From JAJYSO01 sp964586655 (lineage in GTDB: Bacteria > Bacteroidota > Bacteroidia > Flavobacteriales > Flavobacteriaceae), in assembly GCA_964586655.1 (NCBI GenBank), contig CAZPGY010000014.1:1-64000 (forward strand): DNA of 64,000 bases. Direction: 5' to 3'. Positions 41,240 through 48,657 of the stretch are shown one piece after another. Each line of letters begins with the position of its first letter. The first letter of the stretch is position 1. Below the pieces are notes generated by a model. The model saw only the letters and a program-made list of their open reading frames with translations. It was not told the DNA's origin and did not search any database. A program made the translations under genes and the position numbers.

Positions 41240-41894
41240 ATTCATTAATCTTAGCCAGAATGGTTTCCCCACCCCGCACTTTTTGGTTTACATTTACCTT
41301 CACTTTAGTATCCAAGGGAAGAAACACATCGAGTCGAGAACCAAATTTGATGAACCCACTGTCTTTTCCCTGTATTGCCGTTTGGCCCACTTTGGCATAA
41401 TTGACAATACGTCGAGCCACGGCACCGGCTATTTGGCGATAAAGCACTTTACCAAAAACCGGATTATCAACCACCACGGTGGTGCGTTCGTTCTTTTCAC
41501 TTGATTTGGGATGCCAGGCTACCAAATATTTCCCGGGGTGATATTTGCTGAACAGGATTTTCCCGCTTAAGGGATATCGGGTAACATGCACATTTAAAGG
41601 TGACATAAATACCGATACTTGCAGCCGCTTGTCTTTAAAATATTCTTTTTCGTAGACTTCTTTTACAATAACCACCTTCCCATCCACCGGAGCTATAATT
41701 TGATGATTGTCTGTGTTGGTGTGTCGTTTAGGGTTTCTGAAAAATTGAAGAATCAACACCATTAAAACAAGGGTAGCCCCGAAAATGAGCCCATTGCCCC
41801 AGGCCATATCCACCCATACCAAGCCCAATATATTGATCAGCAAACAAATCGCAACAGTGATTCCGATAATCTGATATCCTTCTTTATGAAACAT
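41226..41894 (-). CDS. psd: Phosphatidylserine decarboxylase
   Basis: This 222-residue proenzyme of the short Psd family converts phosphatidylserine to phosphatidylethanolamine. It shows APVDGKVV near 72-79, the histidine-bearing SPLNVHVTRYPLSG near 100-113 and the self-cleavage site FIKFGSRLDVFLP near 187-199, where the Gly-Ser bond breaks to form the pyruvoyl group. Two membrane segments occupy the N-terminus. It overlaps cdsA by 11 bp and the acyl-CoA-binding protein gene by 14 bp. Confidence 0.94.
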   Translation of the reverse strand: MFHKEGYQIIGITVAICLLINILGLVWVDMAWGNGLIFGATLVLMVLILQFFRNPKRHTNTDNHQIIAPVDGKVVIVKEVYEKEYFKDKRLQVSVFMSPLNVHVTRYPLSGKILFSKYHPGKYLVAWHPKSSEKNERTTVVVDNPVFGKVLYRQIAGAVARRIVNYAKVGQTAIQGKDSGFIKFGSRLDVFLPLDTKVKVNVNQKVRGGETILAKINEYGQK

Positions 41895-42699
41895 GATTAA
41901 TCATTAATAAAAACGAATAAATAAAAGTGGCTGCAAACAGGATGCTGTCTAAACGATCGAGCAATCCGCCGTGTCCGGGCATCAATCGGCCACTGTCTTT
42001 TACGCCTGCCTGACGTTTTAATTTGGATTGTATCAGGTCTCCAAAAGTACCAAAAATACTTGTTATCAGCCCCAACAAAATCCATATTTTAGGACTAAAA
42101 ACATGGGTAAACCTAAAGACAATATAGCCGGCCACTAAGGTAAAAACCAGTCCGCCTACAAAACCTTCAATCGTTTTGTTGGGAGAAATGCGTTCAAATA
42201 ATTTGCGGCGTCCAAAGGTTTTTCCGATTGCATAAGCAAAGGAATCATTGGTCCATATCAGCACAAAAACCCCGATAAGAATATTGGGATCATAGCTATG
42301 CTGAGGATTTTGATAGGGAATCAGCGTCAAGAATACCAAGGAAGAAAAAAGATAAAAAACGACCAGCAGGTATTTTCGGCTTTCAAAAATTGGAATCTTT
42401 TTAATAATTACCAGATCGCGGATTAAGAATATATCGACAATTAAAGTCATAATCATCAATAAAATAACGGCATATTCGAAATGAAAGTAATGAAATCCGC
42501 TAAAAAACAGCATAAAGACCACCAATCCCAAATAGGTGATTTTACTGTTTAAATGCAATAGCTGCTGCAACTCCCGAAGGGCAAACAGTCCAAAGAGAAA
42601 AACAATAATCGCAAAAGTATACTCTGAATTGAGGATAGCTAACAAAAGCAACAAGGCATAGATGGCTCCGGAGATAATCCTTATCAGGGCTTTATTCAT
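41884..42699 (-). CDS. cdsA: Phosphatidate cytidylyltransferase
   Basis: This 271-residue integral membrane enzyme makes CDP-diacylglycerol from phosphatidate and CTP. It has about eight helices and a C-terminal family signature SKLKRQAGVKDSGRLMPGHG followed by GLLDRLDS near residues 225-255. NDSFAYAIGKTFGRRKL near 155 is also typical. It is upstream of psd with an 11-bp overlap, giving a direct CDP-DAG to phosphatidylethanolamine gene order; the intermediate phosphatidylserine synthase is not in this window. Confidence 0.95.
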   Translation of the reverse strand: MNKALIRIISGAIYALLLLLAILNSEYTFAIIVFLFGLFALRELQQLLHLNSKITYLGLVVFMLFFSGFHYFHFEYAVILLMIMTLIVDIFLIRDLVIIKKIPIFESRKYLLVVFYLFSSLVFLTLIPYQNPQHSYDPNILIGVFVLIWTNDSFAYAIGKTFGRRKLFERISPNKTIEGFVGGLVFTLVAGYIVFRFTHVFSPKIWILLGLITSIFGTFGDLIQSKLKRQAGVKDSGRLMPGHGGLLDRLDSILFAATFIYSFLLMINHVS

Positions 42700-42780
42700 A
42701 TCAAGCGGTTTGCGCCTCAGATTTCCACATGACCAGCTAACTATTAAGCTCTTACGGCTATAGGCAACTGGAAAAAGAAA

Positions 42781-43386
42781 TCAGAGATCTTCTAAAAGCA
42801 GCAAATATAAGTTTTTTGAGACAGTTCCATAGCTCATAAAGTGCCCTTCATCGTCAGATTGACGATCGAAGTTTTTTATAGTGGTAATATTAGAAGGCAA
42901 ACTTTCCCCTCGGGCTTTGATTCCTCGCAGGCCTTCCCCTAAGGTATTAATCAGTTGACTGGTGCCGGCAAAGACCACAAAATTATCGGGCAGGTCACTT
43001 AACTTCTTCTCCCCTATTTGATTGGAGGACAGCAATATTGCACCTGTATTGGCCACCAAATATTCACAACCCAGCAGGCTAAATGGTGCTTCAATATTGT
43101 TTGAAAAATCCAGCTCAAAATTCTTGAATGACTGTTGAAGATTTTTATCAATACAATGCACCTCCTGTCCGTTCCAATCATTTTCATCCAAGATATTGGA
43201 AAAAGTGCGCAAAACATCATTTTGATTGGCGCAATAAAGGAATTTACCCCCATTTCTCTTAAAGTTCACAATAAACTTATCGTCTGTCGGGGTGTCCGGA
43301 GGCGGCATAAATTTACTGCGCTCTTCAGAAGATTCTTTCTTCTTGGATTTAGCTTTTTTTCCTATTAGTTTATCAAGAAAACCCAT
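42781..43386 (-). CDS. LUD domain protein (LutC/YkgG-like)
   Basis: This 201-residue protein has a basic N-terminus (MGFLDKLIGKKAKSKKKESSEE) and a LUD fold from about residue 50: CEYLVANTGAILLSSNQIGEKKLSDLPDNFVVFAGTSQLI in short motifs. LUD proteins related to LutC take part in lactate utilisation elsewhere, but this short form lies between ftsH and cdsA, as is usual in flavobacteria, and its role is unknown. It is probably cytoplasmic. The gap to cdsA is 81 bp. Confidence 0.82.
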   Translation of the reverse strand: MGFLDKLIGKKAKSKKKESSEERSKFMPPPDTPTDDKFIVNFKRNGGKFLYCANQNDVLRTFSNILDENDWNGQEVHCIDKNLQQSFKNFELDFSNNIEAPFSLLGCEYLVANTGAILLSSNQIGEKKLSDLPDNFVVFAGTSQLINTLGEGLRGIKARGESLPSNITTIKNFDRQSDDEGHFMSYGTVSKNLYLLLLEDL

Positions 43387-43543
43387 ACACGGTCATAATT
43401 ACTAACCAACCCCATATTACGATATTTTTTTCAAACACCAAAACGGCTTTAACAAAAAGGTGGTCTTCAAAAAAATTAAAACAATGAAAACAAGAGCAAA
43501 AATAACAGCCTCTTACACCGTATATTCTCCTTTAATATTGCCT

Positions 43544-45622
43544 TTAATTCTCCTGAGATTTTGCCTCATTTTGCTCGATATCGGCAGGGGTATCGGTTGT
43601 GTTTGACGATTGTTCTTCTTTGTTATGCGACTGCTTATCAGGGGACGCTTCTTCTGGTTGATCGGTATCTGATTCGCTCTCTTCTTTTTTCTTTTCATAC
43701 GGAGGAGGACCAAATACCTTTTCTAAATCTTCTTTGAAAATTACCTCTCGTTCCAACAACATTTCGGCAAGCTCTGTCAGTTTGTCTTTGTATTTACTAA
43801 GCAGAGTTACTGCGCGTTGGTATTGGGCTTCTATGATTGTAGAGATTTCCTTATCAATTAATTCGGCGGTTTTCTCGCTGTAAGGCTTGGTAAAACTATA
43901 ATCACTCTGCCCCTGAGAATCATAATAAGTCAGATTTCCTATCTTTTCATTGAGCCCATAAATGGTAACCATGGCCTTGGCCTGTTTGGTAACTTTTTCT
44001 AAATCGCTCAAGGCGCCGGTTGAAATTTTGTCGAAAATAATTTTTTCGGCTGCCCGTCCGCCCATAGCGGCACACATCTCGTCCAGCATTTGTTCGGGTC
44101 TGACAATCAATCGCTCTTCGGGCAAATACCACGCTGCGCCAAGTGATTGCCCACGAGGAACTATGGTTACTTTCACCAAAGGGGAAGCGTGTTCCAACAT
44201 CCAGCTTACGGTAGCGTGTCCGGCTTCGTGAAAAGCAATGGCTTTTTTCTCCTCGGGCGTAATAATTTTATTCTTTTTCTCCAACCCACCGATAATTCGA
44301 TCTACGGCATCCAAGAAATCTTGTTTTCCCACGGCCGATCGTTCATTACGTGCTGCTATCAAAGCGGCTTCGTTACAAACATTGGCAATGTCTGCTCCTG
44401 AGAATCCGGGGGTTTGTTTGGCCAGAAAGTCTACATCCAATTCATCGGCCACTTTTTTTAGGGGCCTGAGGTGGACTTCAAATATTTCTTTGCGTTCGCG
44501 CACATCAGGCAACTCTACATGAATCATTCGGTCAAAACGCCCGGCACGCATCAAGGCTTTATCCAATACATCTTGGCGGTTTGTAGCAGCAATCACAATG
44601 ACGTTGGTGTGTGTACCAAAACCATCCATTTCTGTCAACAGCTGGTTGAGCGTATTTTCTCGTTCATCATTGGAACCCCCAAAATTCCCTTTCCCTCGGG
44701 CTCGTCCAATGGCATCAATCTCATCAATAAAAATAATGGAAGGGGATTTTTCTTTGGCTTGTTTGAACAGGTCACGCACCCTTGACGCACCAACCCCAAC
44801 AAACATTTCGACAAAATCAGATCCGGATAAGGAAAAGAAAGGAACGTGCGCTTCTCCGGCTACGGCCTTGGCCAAAAGGGTTTTACCGGTTCCCGGAGGG
44901 CCAACCAACATGACTCCTTTAGGTATTTTACCTCCCAAGGAAGTATATTTATCCGGATTTTTAAGGAAATCTACTACTTCTTGAACTTCCTCCTTGGCAC
45001 CTTCTAATCCGGCTACATTTTTAAAGGTGGTTTTCACGTCGTTTTTTTGATCAAAGAGCTTGGCCTTTGATTTCCCTATATTGAATATTTGTCCGCCGGG
45101 ACCTCCGCCACCACCGGCCATGCGCCGCATAAAGAATATCCAAATCAACAGCAGCAAGCCTATGGGAATTAAAATGGGCAATAAATCTCCCCAAAAATTA
45201 GTAGGGTTCTTATAGGTTTTGATGGTTTCGAGGTCGTTGTTTTTAACAATTTCATCAAACTTGTCTTCAAAATTTTGAAGGTTCCCCAATTCAAAAGTAT
45301 AATCGGGGGTGTTGGCATTGCTCAAAAAGCTTTCCTCGCCCTCGGCCTTTTTATGCTCACTTTCTTTTTTGGCCTTATCGGTCAAAAAAACATTAGCCGT
45401 TTTGTGATGGATGATTTCCACCTTTTTGATATCTCCCTCCTTAAGGTATTGTTTAAATTGTGCGGGCGTAATGGTTTTGGGACCGCCAAAATTTCCTCCG
45501 CCAAAAAATTGAATTCCGAGGAAAAGTAAAATAATTCCTGCCCAAATCCAATATGAATTAAACTTGGGAGGCTTTTTATTTCCACCAGAAGCTGATCCCT
45601 TCGATTTGTTATTTGTTGCCAT
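43544..45622 (-). CDS. ftsH: ATP-dependent zinc metalloprotease FtsH
   Basis: This 692-residue membrane-anchored AAA+ protease has a first membrane helix near 25-42, a periplasmic domain, a second helix near 148-166, then a glycine-rich stretch. Walker A GPPGTGKT lies near 242, IIFIDEIDAIG near 297, the arginine-finger region and the zinc site HEAGHA near 465. The C-terminal 55 residues are highly acidic and low-complexity. It degrades misfolded or regulatory membrane proteins. rsfS is 20 bp upstream, and the two are likely co-transcribed. Confidence 0.97.
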   Translation of the reverse strand: MATNNKSKGSASGGNKKPPKFNSYWIWAGIILLFLGIQFFGGGNFGGPKTITPAQFKQYLKEGDIKKVEIIHHKTANVFLTDKAKKESEHKKAEGEESFLSNANTPDYTFELGNLQNFEDKFDEIVKNNDLETIKTYKNPTNFWGDLLPILIPIGLLLLIWIFFMRRMAGGGGGPGGQIFNIGKSKAKLFDQKNDVKTTFKNVAGLEGAKEEVQEVVDFLKNPDKYTSLGGKIPKGVMLVGPPGTGKTLLAKAVAGEAHVPFFSLSGSDFVEMFVGVGASRVRDLFKQAKEKSPSIIFIDEIDAIGRARGKGNFGGSNDERENTLNQLLTEMDGFGTHTNVIVIAATNRQDVLDKALMRAGRFDRMIHVELPDVRERKEIFEVHLRPLKKVADELDVDFLAKQTPGFSGADIANVCNEAALIAARNERSAVGKQDFLDAVDRIIGGLEKKNKIITPEEKKAIAFHEAGHATVSWMLEHASPLVKVTIVPRGQSLGAAWYLPEERLIVRPEQMLDEMCAAMGGRAAEKIIFDKISTGALSDLEKVTKQAKAMVTIYGLNEKIGNLTYYDSQGQSDYSFTKPYSEKTAELIDKEISTIIEAQYQRAVTLLSKYKDKLTELAEMLLEREVIFKEDLEKVFGPPPYEKKKEESESDTDQPEEASPDKQSHNKEEQSSNTTDTPADIEQNEAKSQEN

Positions 45623-45642
45623 CTATAATTTCTTTATTATTT

Positions 45643-46011
45643 TTAATTGGTTCCCACTGCCGTGGTTTTGGCATCTCCCCAAAGTCCTTCTATATCGTAA
45701 TATTCGCGTGCTTCACGTTGAAAAACATGCACCACCACATTGACGTAATCCATCAATATCCATTGGCCGTTTTCGGTGCCTTCAACATGCCAGGGTTTAT
45801 CCTGCAATTCACGACTTACTCTTTTCTTCACCGCATTGGCAATAGCACTTACATGCGTATTGGAATTGCCGCTGCAAATTATGAAATAGTCACAAACAGC
45901 AGCATCTATTTCCTTTAAATTTAACAGCGAAATTTCTTCGCCTTTCAGATCTTCAATACCTTCGACAATTGTATCCACTAATTGATCAATACTATTTTTC
46001 TTCTGCGTCAT
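45643..46011 (-). CDS. rsfS: Ribosomal silencing factor RsfS
   Basis: This 122-residue protein of the Iojap/RsfS family binds L14 and blocks subunit joining during starvation. It shows the family segments AAVCDYFIICSGNSNTHVSAIA near 47-68 and WHVEGTENGQWILMDYVNVVVHVF near 79-102. It is the first gene of an rsfS-ftsH unit, divergent from birA across an 80-bp gap with a TAACTTTG box. Confidence 0.95.
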   Translation of the reverse strand: MTQKKNSIDQLVDTIVEGIEDLKGEEISLLNLKEIDAAVCDYFIICSGNSNTHVSAIANAVKKRVSRELQDKPWHVEGTENGQWILMDYVNVVVHVFQREAREYYDIEGLWGDAKTTAVGTN

Positions 46012-46032
46012 TCAATTTTATTTCGATTTTTG

Positions 46033-46040
46033 CAAAGTTA
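46033..46040 (-). promoter_or_regulatory. Candidate -7 box of rsfS-ftsH
   Basis: TAACTTTG on the minus strand, 21 bp upstream of the rsfS ATG, fits TAnnTTTG. Confidence 0.45.
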
Positions 46041-46091
46041 TTATTTTAAAACTTCTTTTAACCGGCTTAATAAAAACAATATTCTTTATTT

Positions 46092-46823
46092 ATGCAATAT
46101 ATCAAAGTCCTTGCCACCGACTCCACCAATACCGATTTAAAAAGACGCCTTCGGGCGCATCGCGAAATGGGCAACACCTGTTTAATGGCACAACAACAAA
46201 CGCAAGCACGGGGACAGTATGGTACAAAATGGGAAAGCGAACCCCATAAAAACCTTACTGTCAGCATCTTACTAAAAGACCTGAATCTTCCTGCTTCATT
46301 GGCTTTTAAGATCAATGCTTTAGTAAGCCTCGCTATTATCAAATTCTTACAGCAAAAAAATGATACCGGCATTTATTCTATCAAATGGCCTAACGACATA
46401 TTGTCAGGCAATCAGAAAATCTGCGGAATTCTGATTGAAAACATACTGTACGGCAAAAATATCAGCCACAGCATCATCGGCATTGGACTGAATGTCAATC
46501 AGGATCGGTTTCACACTTTAACCCATGCCACTTCTTTAAAAAATATAACGGGCCAAACCCACGATCTCGACAAATTAATGATCGAACTGACCGAAAGGGT
46601 CGAAACAGAAGTGTTATCGAAACTCGATGACTCGTTGTCTTCCATTTTGTCAGCCTATAAAAAACTACTCTTCCGTTTGCACAAAACCTCACTATTTTCT
46701 TTTCCCGAAGGGCCTCAACAAAAAGGCATTATTCAGGGGGTCAACAATCTGGGCCAATTGGAAGTGCTATTTGGCAATCAACTCAGGAACTTCAATTTAA
46801 AAGAAATCAAGCTTCATTATTGA
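46092..46823 (+). CDS. birA: Biotin--[acetyl-CoA-carboxylase] ligase
   Basis: This 243-residue biotin protein ligase attaches biotin to carboxylase carrier proteins. It shows STNTDLKRRL near the start, the ATP/biotin loop ARGQYGTKWESEPHKNLTVS near 38-57, SIKWPNDILSGNQKICGIL near 97-115 and the later GIGLNVNQD. There is no N-terminal helix-turn-helix, so it is the non-repressor type. It is divergent from rsfS and converges on the SRPBCC gene with only 3 bp between stops. Confidence 0.93.
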   Translation: MQYIKVLATDSTNTDLKRRLRAHREMGNTCLMAQQQTQARGQYGTKWESEPHKNLTVSILLKDLNLPASLAFKINALVSLAIIKFLQQKNDTGIYSIKWPNDILSGNQKICGILIENILYGKNISHSIIGIGLNVNQDRFHTLTHATSLKNITGQTHDLDKLMIELTERVETEVLSKLDDSLSSILSAYKKLLFRLHKTSLFSFPEGPQQKGIIQGVNNLGQLEVLFGNQLRNFNLKEIKLHY

Positions 46824-46826
46824 CCC

Positions 46827-47222
46827 TCACTGCTGTTGCAAATTTTCACCAAGGGTGGCTATAAATTTTTTCAGGGGTTTTTTAACCATCATGGCCAGCA
46901 TAGGAGACAAATCGCCTTCAAAAACAAACTGTACCTCACATTGATCGGCGGTCAATTGCTCAATAAGAGCCGTGAGCGTAAAATCGATTTTTCCCCCGGC
47001 GGCTCCCAAATCAATCCGATGATGCGCTTGCTGGTCAATCTTTTTAAGGGCAATTTCAGGCATGCCTTTTAATTGAAATAAAAAGCCCTCTGCTCCTCTC
47101 AATTCAAATTTGGCCGTATTTTCAGGCATCAATTTTTCATAATTCTCAGGTTGACTTAAAAAGTTAAATACATTTTCCTGAGGCTTGTCGAGTTTTGTTT
47201 TTTTACTGGTAAGATTCATCAT
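46827..47222 (-). CDS. SRPBCC-fold small protein
   Basis: This 131-residue protein starts MNLTSKKTKLDKPQENVFNFLSQPENYEKLMP (from its second Met), the usual start of flavobacterial START/Bet v1-like proteins encoded beside pyrE. The rest alternates strands and ends in a long helix, as expected of a ligand-binding helix-grip fold. The ligand is unknown. It follows pyrE by 2 bp and probably shares its transcript. Confidence 0.82.
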   Translation of the reverse strand: MMNLTSKKTKLDKPQENVFNFLSQPENYEKLMPENTAKFELRGAEGFLFQLKGMPEIALKKIDQQAHHRIDLGAAGGKIDFTLTALIEQLTADQCEVQFVFEGDLSPMLAMMVKKPLKKFIATLGENLQQQ

Positions 47223-47224
47223 TT

Positions 47225-47869
47225 TTATTTAGGTTGCCAATTAGCGGGATGCTTGCGCCAAGCATTTAAGGTTTGCAAATATTCTTTTTTGAGATAACCG
47301 GTTTCCAAAGCTTGTTCAAGCAAAATGTGATAATTGCTCAGCGTATAAAACTCGATATCCTGACGTTTAAAATTTTGTTCAGACAAATCAAATCCATAAG
47401 TAAAAATGGCCAACATTCCTTCAATATCGGCTCCTGCATTTTTCAGGGCATTAACAGCGTTTAAGCTACTTTTTCCGGTACTGATCAAATCTTCAATAAC
47501 CACCACTTTCTGTCCCGGTTGCAAGGCGCCTTCAATTTGATTTTTACGACCGTGTTTTTTAGCTTTCGGCCGTACATAAACAAAGGGCAGGTCCAAAAAA
47601 TCGGCCACCAAAGCACCAATCCCAATAGCGCCTGTTGCCACTCCGGCGATTAAATCGGGCTTCCCAAAATGGGATTGAAGTTGTGAAGCCAGTTCTTTTT
47701 TTATAAAGTCGCGTACCGCCGGATAGGACAGTATAATGCGGTTGTCACAATAAATGGGAGACTTCCATCCGCTGGACCACGTAAAAGTTTGTTGTGGATT
47801 TAATTTAATTGCCTTAACTTGCAATAATAATTCGGCCGTCTTTTTGGCACTGTTTTTATCTAAAATCAT
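47225..47869 (-). CDS. pyrE: Orotate phosphoribosyltransferase
   Basis: This 214-residue enzyme converts orotate and PRPP to orotidine monophosphate in pyrimidine synthesis. The PRPP-binding motif VVVIEDLISTGKSS lies near residues 118-131, and the catalytic loop with YVRPKAKKHGRKNQIEG near 97-113. The length is normal. It is divergent from the NUDIX gene with only 8 bp between the two start codons, and heads a short operon with the SRPBCC gene. Confidence 0.96.
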   Translation of the reverse strand: MILDKNSAKKTAELLLQVKAIKLNPQQTFTWSSGWKSPIYCDNRIILSYPAVRDFIKKELASQLQSHFGKPDLIAGVATGAIGIGALVADFLDLPFVYVRPKAKKHGRKNQIEGALQPGQKVVVIEDLISTGKSSLNAVNALKNAGADIEGMLAIFTYGFDLSEQNFKRQDIEFYTLSNYHILLEQALETGYLKKEYLQTLNAWRKHPANWQPK

Positions 47870-47874
47870 AACTA

Positions 47875-47882
47875 CAAATGTA
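47875..47882 (-). promoter_or_regulatory. Candidate pyrE -7 box overlapping NUDIX start codon
   Basis: The minus strand reads TACATTTG, matching TAnnTTTG, only 6 bp from the pyrE ATG, with a TTGAC about 12 bp upstream (short spacing). The box covers the ATG of the divergent NUDIX gene. If real, the pyrE transcript would be nearly leaderless. Confidence 0.4.
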
Positions 47883-48465
47883 TAAAGTTTTTGTCAATGA
47901 CACCCCTATAATCCTCTCAACAAGAAAGGATATTGGGAATATTTATTTTTCGATTCCCATAGCGGAAGCCAATATAGTTCAAATCATCAAAAATATAAAA
48001 AAAGGAACGCTTAAATATGTCAATCTCTACGATCTTAAAAGAGATCGGTTAATCGAGCTCTTCAAACGCCAAATCAAACCCATTGAAGCCGGAGGCGGTA
48101 TTGTCAAAAATCAAAACGGGGAAATGCTGTTTATATTTCGAAAAGGAAAATGGGACTTGCCAAAAGGAAAGCTTGAAAAGGGAGAGCGCATTGAGGAAGC
48201 CGCTCTTCGCGAGGTGGAAGAAGAAACCGGGGTTCAAAGCCTAAAAATCACAGACAAAACACCCCATATTACCTACCACGTAATGAAGAAAAAGGGAGAA
48301 TATCGCTTAAAAGTTACCCATTGGTTTCAAATGGAAACAAACGATAAGCAGGAATTAACTCCACAAAAAGAAGAGGACATCACCAAAGCAGAATGGAAAA
48401 GTCCCCAAGCCTATGACCAAGTGTTGAAAAACTCTTATGGAAACATCAAGTTGCTCCTGGCATAG
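47878..48465 (+). CDS. NUDIX hydrolase with N-terminal extension
   Basis: This 195-residue protein has a full Nudix box GKLEKGERIEEAALREVEEETGV near residues 97-119, with all metal-binding Glu residues. About 65 extra residues precede the catalytic domain (MYKVFVNDTPIILSTRKDIG onward), a form seen in flavobacteria next to pyrE. Nudix enzymes cleave nucleoside diphosphate derivatives; the substrate is not apparent, though pairing with a nucleotide synthesis gene is suggestive. The start is fixed by the conserved N-terminus. Confidence 0.9.
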   Translation: MYKVFVNDTPIILSTRKDIGNIYFSIPIAEANIVQIIKNIKKGTLKYVNLYDLKRDRLIELFKRQIKPIEAGGGIVKNQNGEMLFIFRKGKWDLPKGKLEKGERIEEAALREVEEETGVQSLKITDKTPHITYHVMKKKGEYRLKVTHWFQMETNDKQELTPQKEEDITKAEWKSPQAYDQVLKNSYGNIKLLLA

Positions 48466-48657
48466 CCCCGAATTTCACAAGACAATAATGTTGTTTTTGG
48501 ATTAAGTAATAATACTTTGTTTTCAAATTTATCTGTTAAACCCTAAACCGAACATTTGCGCAACGCTGTTAGCTATATTTTTTTACGGCTCCACTGTTAT
48601 TTTGGCAGAAATAACTTAAAATCCATTTTATACCCTTTAAAGTTGGGAGCAATTCAA

